Shown here: piece by piece, positions 1-9,147 of the stretch
How the letters are laid out: each line of letters begins with the position of its first letter
Position numbering within the stretch: the first letter of the stretch is position 1
Assembly: GCF_014199445.1 (NCBI RefSeq)
Contig: NZ_JACIJS010000007.1
Span: 62,001 to 126,000 of the forward strand
DNA length: 64,000 bases
Reading direction: 5' to 3'
DNA from: Rubricella aquisinus
GTDB lineage: Bacteria > Pseudomonadota > Alphaproteobacteria > Rhodobacterales > Rhodobacteraceae
Translations under genes and position numbers: made by a program
Notes under the pieces: generated by a model
What the model saw: only the letters and a program-made list of their open reading frames with translations
What the model was told of the DNA's origin: nothing
Database searches by the model: none

Positions 1-1
1 C

Positions 2-2122
2 GACCCGACCACGCGGCTTGAGGCGGCAAGCCTGATCGAAGGGTTGTCCGTCTCCGCACTCGGGGAGGTTGAGGGGCAGGGCGTGGCAGAGGCGCGCATC
101 GGCATCACCCCGATGCTGCACCTGAAAGTGCAGGGGACAGATACCGCGCTTCCGATCCCGTTCGGCGATCTCGATGATCTGACCGCACGTTTTGCCGTGG
201 AGCATCGCCAGCGCTTTGGCTTTGATCCGGGCGAGGCGACCTTGGTCATCGAAAGCGTCTCGGTGGAGGCGGTGGGTCAGGCCGCCGACCTTTCGGAGAC
301 GGCAACAGACACTGCGGTGCGGGACGAGGCGGCCTACCCCACCGCGCTCACAGCACCTGTCTATGTCGGGGGCTGGCACGAGGCCCGCTTTGTCCGTCGC
401 GGCGATATGCGCCCCGGCGATACGCTCACTGGTCCGGCCGTGCTGGTCGAGGAACACACCTCCATCATGATCGAGCCGGGCTGGCAGGCGCGCATCACCG
501 CCCATGACCATGTCAAACTCCACCGGATCGAGGCCCGCGCCGATCAGCACGCCATCGGGACAGAGGCCGATCCGGTGATGCTCGAAGTGTTCAACAACCT
601 TTATATGTCCATCGCGGAGCAGATGGGCGCGGTGCTGGAAAACACCGCCGTTTCGGTCACGATCAAGGAGCGGTTGGATTTCTCCTGCGCGGTGTTTGAT
701 GCATCCGGCGATCTGATTGCGAACGCGCCGCATATGCCGGTGCATCTTGGCTCCATGGGCGCGTCGGTGAAAACGGTGATCCGTGAGAACCCCGGCATGG
801 GGCAGGGCGATGTGTTCTGCCTCAACGCGCCCTATAATGGCGGCACGCATCTTCCCGATATCACGGTGGTGATGCCGGTTTGGGATGATGCGGGGGAAGA
901 GGTGTTGTTCTTTACTGCCGCGCGTGGCCATCACACCGATGTGGGCGGCCTCACCCCCGGCTCCATGCCGCCTGACAGCCGCCGGGTGGAGGAAGAAGGC
1001 GCCTATATCGACAATTGGACACTGGTGGAGAAGGGCCGCTTCCGGGAGGAGGAGACCCGCGCGCTGCTGACCGGTGCGGCCTACCCGGTGCGCGCCGTCG
1101 ATATCAACATCGCGGATCTCAAGGCGCAGGTCGCGTCCTGCGAAAAGGGTGCGCGCGAATTGCGCCGGATGGTCGATCTGTTCAGCCTGCCCGTGGTGCG
1201 CGCCTATATGGATCATGTGCAGGACAACGCCGAAGAATGCGTCCGCCGCGCGATCGAGACGTTGCGGGACGCGGAATATGTCTACCCGATGGACTCCGAT
1301 TTTGACGGCAATCCGCGCGAAATCCGCGTGAAGGTGACGGTGGACCGGGCCGCGCGCGAGGCCACGATCGACTTTACTGGTACGACGGGTCAACTTGCGA
1401 CGAATTACAACGCGCCCGAGCCGGTGACGAAAGCGGCGGTACTTTATGTGTTCCGCTGTCTGGTGGATGATGACATCCCAATGAACGAAGGGGTGATGAA
1501 ACCGCTGAATGTGGTGCTGCCCAAAGGCACGATGCTTAGCCCCGAATATCCGGCGGCGGTGATCGCGGGCAATGTGGAGACATCGCAAGCCGTGACATCG
1601 GCGCTGTTCCTCGCCCTCGGCGTACAGGCAGCGGCGCAATCGACGATGAACAACACCACTTGGGGCAACGCGACCTATCAGTACTATGAGACGATCTGCG
1701 GCGGGTCCGGGGCTGGGGTGCTGAATGATGGCACCGGCCACGCGGGCACGGGCGGGGTGCATACCCATATGACCAATTCGCGCCTGACTGATCCGGAAGT
1801 GCTGGAATGGCGCTTCCCGGTGGTGTTGGAGGAGTTCAGCCTGCGGCGCGGCTCCGGTGGGGAGGGCGCCTTCCGGGGCGGGGATGGCACCCGCCGCCGC
1901 ATCCGGTTCCTTGAGGGGATGACGCTTGCCGTGTTGACGGGCCACCGGGTGGTGCCGCCTCCGGGGCTTGATGGCGGCGGGCCGGGCGCGCTGGGCGTGA
2001 GCCGCGTGGTGCGGGCGGATGGCGCTGTCGAAACCCTCCGTTCCGCCGATCAGACAGAGATGCATCCGGGTGACACCTATTGGCTCGATACCCCCTCGGG
2101 CGGCGGATATGGCCGCGCCTAG
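2..2122 (+). CDS. 5-oxoprolinase/hydantoinase-type ATP-dependent amidohydrolase, fused HyuA-HyuB (3' part)
   Basis: The reading frame is open to the left edge, so this is the C-terminal ~706 residues of a longer protein. The first ~165 residues match the end of a HyuA-type domain. The rest is a full HyuB-type domain beginning near DPVMLEVFNNLYMSIAEQMG and carrying HMPVHLGSMG, NAPYNGGTHLPDI and GHHTDVGG. Fused enzymes of this kind are about 1,200 residues and cleave 5-oxoproline or hydantoin-like rings with ATP in the cytoplasm. The exact substrate cannot be read from sequence. A TTG at 44 is not the real start. The next gene is 450 bases away across a structured non-coding element, so this is probably a separate transcription unit. 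Confidence 0.9.
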   Translation, partial: DPTTRLEAASLIEGLSVSALGEVEGQGVAEARIGITPMLHLKVQGTDTALPIPFGDLDDLTARFAVEHRQRFGFDPGEATLVIESVSVEAVGQAADLSETATDTAVRDEAAYPTALTAPVYVGGWHEARFVRRGDMRPGDTLTGPAVLVEEHTSIMIEPGWQARITAHDHVKLHRIEARADQHAIGTEADPVMLEVFNNLYMSIAEQMGAVLENTAVSVTIKERLDFSCAVFDASGDLIANAPHMPVHLGSMGASVKTVIRENPGMGQGDVFCLNAPYNGGTHLPDITVVMPVWDDAGEEVLFFTAARGHHTDVGGLTPGSMPPDSRRVEEEGAYIDNWTLVEKGRFREEETRALLTGAAYPVRAVDINIADLKAQVASCEKGARELRRMVDLFSLPVVRAYMDHVQDNAEECVRRAIETLRDAEYVYPMDSDFDGNPREIRVKVTVDRAAREATIDFTGTTGQLATNYNAPEPVTKAAVLYVFRCLVDDDIPMNEGVMKPLNVVLPKGTMLSPEYPAAVIAGNVETSQAVTSALFLALGVQAAAQSTMNNTTWGNATYQYYETICGGSGAGVLNDGTGHAGTGGVHTHMTNSRLTDPEVLEWRFPVVLEEFSLRRGSGGEGAFRGGDGTRRRIRFLEGMTLAVLTGHRVVPPPGLDGGGPGALGVSRVVRADGAVETLRSADQTEMHPGDTYWLDTPSGGGYGRA

Positions 2123-2228
2123 GTGTTCAGCGGCGAGCGGGCCCTCCCGCCCGTCGTTCAGTCGCTGACGCTCCCTCCTCCCGTTTGGCCCGGCAGCGCC
2201 TTCGGCGCTGGGGCTTCGCCTGTCATGA

Positions 2229-2263
2229 GGTGTTTGAGGAACAGGTCTGTTCCTCAAATCACC
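2229..2263. repeat. Strong hairpin inside the inverted-repeat element
   Basis: TTTGAGGAACA (2233-2243) pairs perfectly with TGTTCCTCAAA (2248-2258) across a GGTC loop. GGTG and CACC extend the stem after a one-base bulge. There is no T-run after it, so it is not a typical intrinsic terminator. A second small stem (GTCAAGG 2296-2302 with CCTTGAC 2319-2325) follows. Confidence 0.8.
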
Positions 2264-2367
2264 CGTTCAATTGTGCGGCTACGATTCGCCCGCGCGTCAA
2301 GGCCGCTCGTTCCTCGGACCTTGACCCACGGCCGAATCGCGGGGGCTGCTCTTGCTCCACCCAGTCC

Positions 2368-2401
2368 AATTCACTTTCTTCAAATATACCCCGCCGGAGG
2401 C
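2368..2401 (-). repeat. Short Rhodobacterales-type intergenic repeat, copy A
   Basis: Read on the minus strand it begins GCCTCCGGCGGGG and continues TATATTTGAAGAAAG. It matches the copy at 13271-13306 in the GCCTCCGGCGGG block and the following ATTT-purine-AAA tail. I recall similar units as widespread between genes in Rhodobacteraceae, but that is memory and was not searched. Confidence 0.6.
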
Positions 2402-2572
2402 ACCCGCCCGCGCCAGCGGGCGGCCCGGCCAAACGGGAGGACGGAGCGTCAGCGACGGAACGACGGGCGGGAGGGCCCCCACCTCACGGCCCGCTCACAG
2501 GATCGCGCCTTGAAACATCTCGGATCGCCCCATAACCATTACAATATGGGAATTCACCAAAAGGAGACTGCC

Positions 2573-4408
2573 TTGCGTATGTTCACTCTGCGATTGCCCG
2601 CCCTTTGTGTCACCCTCGCGCTGCCCGCTGCCGTCTGGGCGCAGGAGGACGTGATTATTGCCCATGGCATCTCCACCTTTGGCGAGTTGAAATATGACGC
2701 GGATTTCGAGCTTCTCGACTATGTGAACCCTGACGCGCCCAAAGGGGGGGAGTTTTCGACCTGGGCGATTGGCAGTTTTGATACGCTCCATCTCTACACC
2801 ACCGCTGGAACGGGTGCGGCGAGTGCTGCGATCCTTTTTGAGCCGTTGATGGTCGCCACGGCGGATGAGCCGGACGCGCTTTACGGTCTGATCGCTGAGA
2901 CCATCGAATACCCCGCGGACCGCTCTTGGGCCGTTTTCAACATGCGGCCCGAGGCGACCTTTTCGGACGGCACACCCATCACCGCTGATGATGTGGTCTT
3001 TACCTTCAACATTCTGAGCGAAAAGGGCATTCCCGCGCTGCGCAGCGTGTTTGCCGATTTCGAGACGGTGGAGGCAATAGGCACCCACCGCGTGCGCTTT
3101 GATTTCCGCGATGGGGCCAATACCCGCGAATTGCCGATGACCGCCGCAGGTCTGCCGGTGTTTTCGGAAGACTGGTGGGCGGATAAGGATTTTTCCCGCT
3201 CCACGCTTGAGCCTGGACCAGGCAGCGCGCCTTATATCTTGGAAAGTGTCGATCCGGGGCGGCAGATCATCTACACGCGCAATCCCGATTATTGGGGCTG
3301 GCATCTGCCGATCAATCGCGGACGGCACAATTTCGACACGCTCCGCTTTGAGCATTATGCCGATGGCACCGCCGCGTTTGAGGGGTTCAAGGCGGGGGCG
3401 TATGATTTCCGGGTGGAGAACACCTCCGCGATTTGGGCGCTCGAATATGATTTCCCGGCTGTGCAAGAGGGCCGGATCGTCAAGCGCGACTACCCCGATG
3501 GCAACGTGTCGAACGCGCAGAATTTCCTCTTTAACCTACGAGAAGAGAAATTTGCCGATCCGCGCGTGCGCGAGGCGATCAGCATGATGTTCAATTTCGA
3601 ATGGACCAATCGCACGCAGTTCTATGGCCTTTATGAGCGGTCCAAGAGTTTCTGGCCCGGCTCCCCGTTGGAGGCCGTTGGCCCACCGAGTGACGCTGAA
3701 TTGGCGCTTTTGGAACCACTTGCCGATCTCTTGCCTGAGGGTGTGCTGACCGATCCGGCGCTGGAGCCAATCGTCAATTCCCCGGATCGCATTTCGCGCA
3801 GTGTGTTTCGGGAGGCCGGACGCCTGCTTGATGAAGCGGGCTGGACGGTGCAGGACGGGCTGCGCCGCAATGCGGACGGGGAAACGCTGGATGTGTCGTT
3901 CCTGTTGTTTTCCACCGCGTTTGAGCGGATTTCGAACCCGATTGTCGAAAACCTCAAGACATTGGGCGTGAACGCGCAATTGGAGCGGGTCGAGGTCAGC
4001 CAATTCGTTGAACGCCGCCGGAGCTTTGACTTCGATATGCTCACCTCCAGCTTTGTGAATGATCTGTCGCCGGGTCTGTCGCTGCGCCAATGGTTCGGCT
4101 CTGAAAATGCGATGGTGCCGTCGCGCAACCTTGCCGGATTGCAAAGCGAGGCGGTTGATGCGCTGATCGAGGAGGTCATCAACGCCGCCACCCGCGAGGA
4201 GATGCAGGTCGCTGCCCGCGCGCTGGATCGCGTGTTGCGAGCAGAGCGGATCGGCATCCCGCAATGGTACAAAAACTCCAACTGGGTCGCTTATGTCGAT
4301 GTGTTTGACCACCCTGATCCCTTGCCGCCCTACCTGCTCGGGGAGACGGATTTCTGGTGGTATTCGGAGGAAAAGGAACAGGCGCTGCGCGACCGGGGCG
4401 TCTATTAA
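2573..4408 (+). CDS. yejA: Extracellular solute-binding protein of a YejABEF-type peptide importer
   Basis: 611 residues with a Sec signal peptide ending near VWA/QE, followed by an SBP_bac_5 (peptide/nickel-binding) fold that starts AHGISTFGELKYDADFELLDYVNPDAPKGGEF, as in YejA proteins. It binds oligopeptides in the periplasm and hands them to YejBEF. I chose TTG 2573 because AAGGAG (2561-2566) sits six bases upstream; ATG 2579 is the alternative. The frame is open further upstream, but that part crosses the inverted-repeat element and lacks protein-like sequence. First gene of a four-gene operon; yejB starts four bases after its stop. Confidence 0.88.
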   Translation: MRMFTLRLPALCVTLALPAAVWAQEDVIIAHGISTFGELKYDADFELLDYVNPDAPKGGEFSTWAIGSFDTLHLYTTAGTGAASAAILFEPLMVATADEPDALYGLIAETIEYPADRSWAVFNMRPEATFSDGTPITADDVVFTFNILSEKGIPALRSVFADFETVEAIGTHRVRFDFRDGANTRELPMTAAGLPVFSEDWWADKDFSRSTLEPGPGSAPYILESVDPGRQIIYTRNPDYWGWHLPINRGRHNFDTLRFEHYADGTAAFEGFKAGAYDFRVENTSAIWALEYDFPAVQEGRIVKRDYPDGNVSNAQNFLFNLREEKFADPRVREAISMMFNFEWTNRTQFYGLYERSKSFWPGSPLEAVGPPSDAELALLEPLADLLPEGVLTDPALEPIVNSPDRISRSVFREAGRLLDEAGWTVQDGLRRNADGETLDVSFLLFSTAFERISNPIVENLKTLGVNAQLERVEVSQFVERRRSFDFDMLTSSFVNDLSPGLSLRQWFGSENAMVPSRNLAGLQSEAVDALIEEVINAATREEMQVAARALDRVLRAERIGIPQWYKNSNWVAYVDVFDHPDPLPPYLLGETDFWWYSEEKEQALRDRGVY

Positions 4409-4411
4409 TCC

Positions 4412-5488
4412 ATGGGTGCGTATATCCTGCGGCGATTGCTGCTGATCATTCCCACGCTGTTCGGCATCCTGCTGATCAATTTCACGCTGGTGCAATTCGT
4501 GCCCGGCGGCCCGATTGAACAGATCATCGCGGATCTGGAAGGGGCGGGAAGTGCGACCGAACGGTTCACCGGCGGCACGGTCGATGCGGGTGCTGGTGAA
4601 GAGTCGGGCTATCGCGGCGCGCGCGGGCTGCCGCCCGAATTCATCGCAGAGCTTGAGGCACAGTTCGGGCTGGATAAGCCGCCGCTTGAGCGGTTCTTCC
4701 TTATGATTGGCGATTACCTTGTCTTTGATTTGGGGGAAAGTTACCGCCGCTCTATCTCCGTCGTTGATCTGGTACTCGAAAAGATGCCCGTGTCGATCAC
4801 GCTGGGGCTGTGGTCCACGCTGATCGCCTATTTGATCTCAATCCCGCTGGGCATTCGCAAGGCGGTGAATGACGGCACGAAATTCGACACCGTGACATCC
4901 GCCATCATCGTGGTGGCCTATGCGATCCCCGGATTTCTGTTCGCCATCATGCTGCTTGTCCTGTTCGCGGGGGGCAGTTTTTTCCAATGGTTCCCGTCGC
5001 GCGGGCTGGTCAGCAATGATTGGGAGGAGTTGAGCGCGATTGGCAAGGTGCTCGATTACTTCCACCATATCGCGCTGCCCGTGACGGCCTCCACCATCGC
5101 GGCCTTCGCCACGTTGACGCTGCTGACGAAAAACTCGTTCCTTGACGAGATCCGCAAGCAATATGTGATGACCGCGCGGGCCAAGGGGCTGAGCGAGGGC
5201 AGGGTGCTCTACGGTCACATCTTCCGCAACGCGATGCTCATCGTGATCGCGGGCTTTCCGGGGCTGTTTGTCAGCGTGTTCTTTGGCGGCTCCCTGATTA
5301 TCGAGACAATCTTCAGCCTTGATGGGCTTGGCCGCCTTGCGTTTGAGAGCGCGGTGCAGCGGGATTATCCGGTGGTGTTCGGCACGCTCTATGTGTTCGG
5401 CCTGATCGGCCTGATTGTCGGGCTGTTGAGTGATCTGACCTATGTGCTGGTCGATCCGCGCATTGATTTCGAGAGCCGCGAGACATGA
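4412..5488 (+). CDS. yejB: Peptide ABC transporter permease YejB
   Basis: 358-residue inner-membrane permease. The N-terminal [22 protein letters not shown] helix is typical of the BPD_transp_1/OppB group. The cytoplasmic EAA-type loop that docks the ATPase is visible as [21 protein letters not shown]. Between the first helix and the core there is the YejB-specific periplasmic segment containing [13 protein letters not shown] and [25 protein letters not shown]. It pairs with YejE to form the channel. Its stop overlaps the yejE start by four bases (ATGA), indicating translational coupling. Confidence 0.92.
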   Translation: MGAYILRRLLLIIPTLFGILLINFTLVQFVPGGPIEQIIADLEGAGSATERFTGGTVDAGAGEESGYRGARGLPPEFIAELEAQFGLDKPPLERFFLMIGDYLVFDLGESYRRSISVVDLVLEKMPVSITLGLWSTLIAYLISIPLGIRKAVNDGTKFDTVTSAIIVVAYAIPGFLFAIMLLVLFAGGSFFQWFPSRGLVSNDWEELSAIGKVLDYFHHIALPVTASTIAAFATLTLLTKNSFLDEIRKQYVMTARAKGLSEGRVLYGHIFRNAMLIVIAGFPGLFVSVFFGGSLIIETIFSLDGLGRLAFESAVQRDYPVVFGTLYVFGLIGLIVGLLSDLTYVLVDPRIDFESRET

Positions 5489-6591
5489 AACTGTCCCCCC
5501 TTGCCCGCCGCCGGATCACGACCTTTCGTGCCAATCGCCGCGCGCTGTGGTCATTGCGCATCTTTGGCGTGTTGTTCCTGATCACGCTGTTTGCGGAATT
5601 CGTGGCGAATGATAAGCCGCTGCTGGTGCGCTATGACGGTGAATATTTCATGCCCGTTTTTGCCGCCTATCCCGAAACCACCTTCGGTGGGGAGTTCGAG
5701 ACGGAGGCGGAATATCCCGCGCCCGAGGTGCAATGCCTCATCATCGCGCAAGGGCTCGACGCCTGTTTCGATGATCCCGAGGGCGTGATCGAAGATGCCG
5801 CCGATGGCGTCGTGGACGGGCAAGAGGTCAACACGGGCATGATCCTTTGGCCGCCGATCCGTTATTCCTACAACACGATCAATTACGAAGTGCTGCGCGC
5901 GCCCTCGGCACCCGATGCGAACCATTGGCTTGGCACTGACAACCAGTCGCGAGACGTGCTGGCGCGGGTGATCTATGGGTTTCGTATTTCGGTGCTGTTC
6001 GCGATTGCGGTGACGCTCATTTCTTCCGTGATCGGGATCGCGGCAGGGGCGGTGCAGGGATATTTCGGGGGGCTGACCGATCTGATTTTCCAGCGGGTGG
6101 TGGAGATTTGGACATCCACGCCGACCCTCTACATCCTCATCATCGTGTCGGCCTTTTTCACCATGAGTTTCTGGTCGCTGACATTATTGATCGCGCTGTT
6201 TGGGTGGACCGCGCTGGTGGGCGTGGTCCGCGCAGAATTCCTGCGTGCGCGGAATTTCGAATATGTGCGCGCCGCCCGCGCGCTGGGCCTGTCGGATGGT
6301 AAGATCATGTTCCGCCATGTGCTGCCTAACGCGATGGTCGCGACCGTGACCCTGATGCCGTTTCTGGTGACAGGCGCAATCGGAGGGCTTGCGACGCTCG
6401 ATTACCTCGGCTTTGGCTTGCCCGCCTCTTACCCGTCCTTGGGCGAATTGACCCTTCAGGCCAAAAATGCGCTCAGCGCGTGGTGGCTCGGGTTTACCGC
6501 GTTTTTCACCTTCGCGATCATGCTGTCCTTGCTGGTGTTCATCTTTGAGGGCATCCGTGACGCGTTCGACCCCAGAAAGACGTTCCAATGA
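5485..6591 (+). CDS. yejE: Peptide ABC transporter permease YejE
   Basis: 368 residues. One N-terminal helix is followed by a long periplasmic insertion (about residues 45-150, including [24 protein letters not shown]) that is characteristic of YejE, then the BPD_transp_1 core with the EAA loop [21 protein letters not shown]. It forms the heterodimeric channel with YejB. Start and stop both overlap neighbours by four bases, so the operon is tightly coupled. In related bacteria Yej importers take up peptides such as microcin C or affect resistance to antimicrobial peptides; the ligand here is unknown. Confidence 0.92.
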   Translation: MKLSPLARRRITTFRANRRALWSLRIFGVLFLITLFAEFVANDKPLLVRYDGEYFMPVFAAYPETTFGGEFETEAEYPAPEVQCLIIAQGLDACFDDPEGVIEDAADGVVDGQEVNTGMILWPPIRYSYNTINYEVLRAPSAPDANHWLGTDNQSRDVLARVIYGFRISVLFAIAVTLISSVIGIAAGAVQGYFGGLTDLIFQRVVEIWTSTPTLYILIIVSAFFTMSFWSLTLLIALFGWTALVGVVRAEFLRARNFEYVRAARALGLSDGKIMFRHVLPNAMVATVTLMPFLVTGAIGGLATLDYLGFGLPASYPSLGELTLQAKNALSAWWLGFTAFFTFAIMLSLLVFIFEGIRDAFDPRKTFQ

Positions 6592-8150
6592 GCCTTTTAT
6601 CGGTCGAAAACCTCACGATCTCTTTCGGGGCGGCCCAAGCGGTGCGCGGCGTGTCCTTCACTCTGGAAAAGGGGGAGACGGTGGCGATTGTGGGCGAAAG
6701 CGGCTCCGGCAAATCGCTCACGGCCCTCTCTACGGTCAACCTGCTGCCCGACACGGCGACCATCGGCGGCTCTGTCAAATACGCGGGAGAAGAGATGATC
6801 GGCGCGCCGGAACGGACCCTGCGCCGGGTCCGGGGCAATGACATCAGCTTCATCTTTCAGGAGCCGATGACATCGCTCAACCCGCTCCACACCATCGAAA
6901 AACAGTTGGGCGAAAGCCTTGCGCTGCATCAGGGGTTGGATGCGCAGGCTGCACGGCCCCGTATCCTTGATCTGCTCACCAAGGTGGGCATCCGCGACCC
7001 GGAAAGCCGCCTCACCGCCTATCCTCATGAATTGTCGGGTGGGCAAAGGCAGCGGGTGATGATCGCCATGGCGCTTGCCAACGGCCCGGACCTGCTGATC
7101 GCGGATGAACCGACCACCGCGCTTGACGTGACCATTCAGGCGCAGATTCTGGACCTGTTGAAAGACATCCAGCGCGATGTCGGCATGGCGATGCTGTTCA
7201 TCACCCATGACCTTGGCATTGTGCGGCGCATCGCGGATCGGGTCTGCGTCATGAAAGACGGGGAGATCGTGGAGACGGGCCGCACGGCCGATGTGTTCGA
7301 TGCGCCCCAGCATCCCTATACCCAGATGCTGCTCGCGGCAGAGCCAAAGGGCACGCCGGAGCCTGCCGCGCCCGGCCCCGAAATCCTCAGCACCGACGAT
7401 CTGCGCATCTGGTTCCCGATCAAGACAGGGTTTTTGCGCCGGGTTACGGGCCATGTGAAGGCGGTGAATGCCGCAACGCTCGACGTGCGCGCGGGGGAGA
7501 CGCTGGGCATTGTCGGCGAAAGCGGCTCGGGCAAAACGACGCTGGCGCTTGCTATGCTGCGGCTCATCTCATCGGACGGGCCGATTGTGTTTCAGGGGCG
7601 CGACATTCAGGGGCTGAAGTCAAAAGACATGCGCCCCTTGCGCCGGGACATGCAGGTCGTGTTTCAGGATCCCTACGGCAGCTTGTCGCCGCGCCTGAGC
7701 GTGGTCGAAATCATCGCCGAAGGGCTGGCCATCCACTTCCCCGATGAGCCGGACCCCCGCGCGCGGGTGGCGGAGATCATGTCCGAGGTTGGCCTCGATC
7801 CCGCAACCATGGACCGCTACCCGCATGAGTTTTCCGGCGGGCAACGGCAGCGCATCGCGATTGCGCGCGCCATGATCCTGCGCCCGAAACTGGTGATCCT
7901 TGATGAACCGACCAGCGCGCTGGATATGACCGTGCAAGTGCAAATCGTTGATTTGTTGCGGGATTTGCAGCGGCGGCATGGGCTGGCTTATGTGTTCATC
8001 AGCCACGATCTGCGGGTCGTGCGCGCGCTGTCCCATAAGGTGATGGTGATGAAACAGGGCGATGTCGTGGAGGCCGGTGCGGCGGAGGATGTGTTCACCA
8101 CCCCCCGCGACCCCTATACCCGCGCGCTGTTTGACGCGGCCTTTGTTTAA
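6588..8150 (+). CDS. yejF: Peptide ABC transporter ATPase YejF (two nucleotide-binding domains)
   Basis: 520 residues made of two tandem ABC domains. The first has Walker A GESGSGKS (36-43), signature LSGGQRQRV and a DEPTTALD Walker B; the second has [18 protein letters not shown] and DEPTSALD. All catalytic motifs look intact in both halves, so both sites should hydrolyse ATP to power YejBE. It ends the yej operon. Its stop codon overlaps the stop of the convergent pirin gene, leaving no room for a terminator between them. Confidence 0.93.
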   Translation: MSLLSVENLTISFGAAQAVRGVSFTLEKGETVAIVGESGSGKSLTALSTVNLLPDTATIGGSVKYAGEEMIGAPERTLRRVRGNDISFIFQEPMTSLNPLHTIEKQLGESLALHQGLDAQAARPRILDLLTKVGIRDPESRLTAYPHELSGGQRQRVMIAMALANGPDLLIADEPTTALDVTIQAQILDLLKDIQRDVGMAMLFITHDLGIVRRIADRVCVMKDGEIVETGRTADVFDAPQHPYTQMLLAAEPKGTPEPAAPGPEILSTDDLRIWFPIKTGFLRRVTGHVKAVNAATLDVRAGETLGIVGESGSGKTTLALAMLRLISSDGPIVFQGRDIQGLKSKDMRPLRRDMQVVFQDPYGSLSPRLSVVEIIAEGLAIHFPDEPDPRARVAEIMSEVGLDPATMDRYPHEFSGGQRQRIAIARAMILRPKLVILDEPTSALDMTVQVQIVDLLRDLQRRHGLAYVFISHDLRVVRALSHKVMVMKQGDVVEAGAAEDVFTTPRDPYTRALFDAAFV

Positions 8151-9055
8151 TGCGCGCGGATGAAATTCCCGGTGCGCAGATCGCGCATCGCCTGTTCCAG
8201 TTCGGCGCGGGTGTTCATCACGATGGGCCCATGCCAGGCAACCGGCTCATTGATCGGCGCGCCTGACACCAGAAGGAAACGGATGCCTTTCTCTCCCGCC
8301 GTCACCTGCACCTCGTCGCCTGCGCCAAGCCGGATGAGGGTGCGGTCGCCGGAATTGTCGCGCATGAGGATTTCTTCGCCCATCAATTCCTTTTCCACCA
8401 GCACGCCCGTGGGGGCGGCCGCATCCGTAAACCGCCCCTCACCGCCAAACACATAGGCGAAGGCCCGGCGGCGGGTATCGACCTTGAACCGCTTGGTTTT
8501 CAGGGGCGGGACCGTGATATCGAGGTATTGCGGATCGGTCGCAATCCCATCGACCGGCCCTTTCGCACCCCAAAACGCGCCCGTGATCACGCGCACTTTG
8601 GTGCCGTCATCATCTATAACCTCGGGAATATCGCTGGCCTGAATGTCCTGATAGCGGGGGGCGGTCATTTTCTGATCGCGGGGCAGGTTGGCCCAAAGTT
8701 GGAAGCCATGCATCCGGCCCGCGAAATCGCCCGCAGGCATTTCCTGATGCAGGATGCCGGAGCCAGCGGTCATCCATTGCACAGTGCCCGCCCCGAGCGT
8801 GCCCGCGTTGCCAAGGCTGTCGGCATGGGCCACCTCGCCTGCCAGCACATAGGTGATCGTCTCGATCCCCCGATGCGGATGCCACGGAAAACCGCGCTCG
8901 TAATGCTCTGGCACGTCATTGCGGAAATCGTCGAACAGCAGGAAAGGATCGCTCAATTCCGGCTCGCCAAAGCCGAAGGCGCGGTGCAAATGCACGCCCG
9001 CGCCCTCCATCGTGGGTTGGGCGTGGGATTGGTGGGTGACGGGGCGCAGGGACAT
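8147..9055 (-). CDS. Pirin family protein
   Basis: 302-residue bicupin. The start at 9055 was chosen because AGGAG lies about eight bases upstream; the frame extends 18 codons further without protein-like sequence. The N-terminal cupin has the metal-binding HPHRGIETITY motif and the later GSGILHQEMP segment, matching the His-His-His-Glu iron site of pirins. Many bacterial pirins act as quercetinase-like oxygenases or redox-sensitive regulators, and neither role can be assigned here. It appears monocistronic, separated from the nlpD-like gene by a stem-loop, and is convergent with yejF. Confidence 0.88.
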   Translation of the reverse strand: MSLRPVTHQSHAQPTMEGAGVHLHRAFGFGEPELSDPFLLFDDFRNDVPEHYERGFPWHPHRGIETITYVLAGEVAHADSLGNAGTLGAGTVQWMTAGSGILHQEMPAGDFAGRMHGFQLWANLPRDQKMTAPRYQDIQASDIPEVIDDDGTKVRVITGAFWGAKGPVDGIATDPQYLDITVPPLKTKRFKVDTRRRAFAYVFGGEGRFTDAAAPTGVLVEKELMGEEILMRDNSGDRTLIRLGAGDEVQVTAGEKGIRFLLVSGAPINEPVAWHGPIVMNTRAELEQAMRDLRTGNFIRAH

Positions 9056-9095
9056 GGTGGTTCTCCTCAATGGTGTGAGAAGAGGTAGCGCATCC

Positions 9096-9120
9096 TCAGG
9101 CGGGAACAAATCCCGCCTGA
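9096..9120 (-). terminator. Perfect 10-bp stem-loop downstream of the NlpD-like gene
   Basis: TCAGGCGGGA (9096-9105) pairs perfectly with TCCCGCCTGA (9111-9120) across a five-base loop, 28 bases past the stop of the minus-strand gene at 9148. There is no T-run on either side, so it may be a weak terminator, an mRNA 3'-end stabiliser or a pause site rather than a classical intrinsic terminator. Confidence 0.45.
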
Positions 9121-9147
9121 ACCCACAAACTGTTTCCGATATCGCGC

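Larger units (their letters stand above)
2139..2477. repeat. Long inverted repeat, ~56-base arms around a ~227-base core
   Basis: The left arm (2139-2194) and right arm (2422-2477) are reverse complements apart from a few mismatches; both contain the core GTCGCTGACGCTC when read inward. Similarity continues outside the arms (GCGAGCGGGCC against GTGAGCGGGCC) after a short insertion on the right. The core contains further hairpins. The layout looks like a non-autonomous mobile element (MITE-like) or a very large transcriptional stem. No transposase is present and I cannot see a target-site duplication with confidence. Confidence 0.75.
2123..2572. other. Non-coding gap with nested hairpins and long inverted arms
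   Basis: I see no convincing gene in these 450 bases, although the yejA frame happens to stay open through them. The stretch holds a pair of ~56-base inverted arms, a strong central hairpin, a smaller hairpin and one copy of a short Rhodobacterales-type repeat, all listed separately. The ribosome-binding site of yejA (AAGGAG, 2561-2566) lies at its right end. Confidence 0.8.

Noticed and set aside
2123-2572. In-frame N-terminal extension of yejA through the inverted-repeat element
   Set aside because: The translated part is low-complexity and repeats derived, while a signal peptide and a good ribosome-binding site mark the start at 2573.
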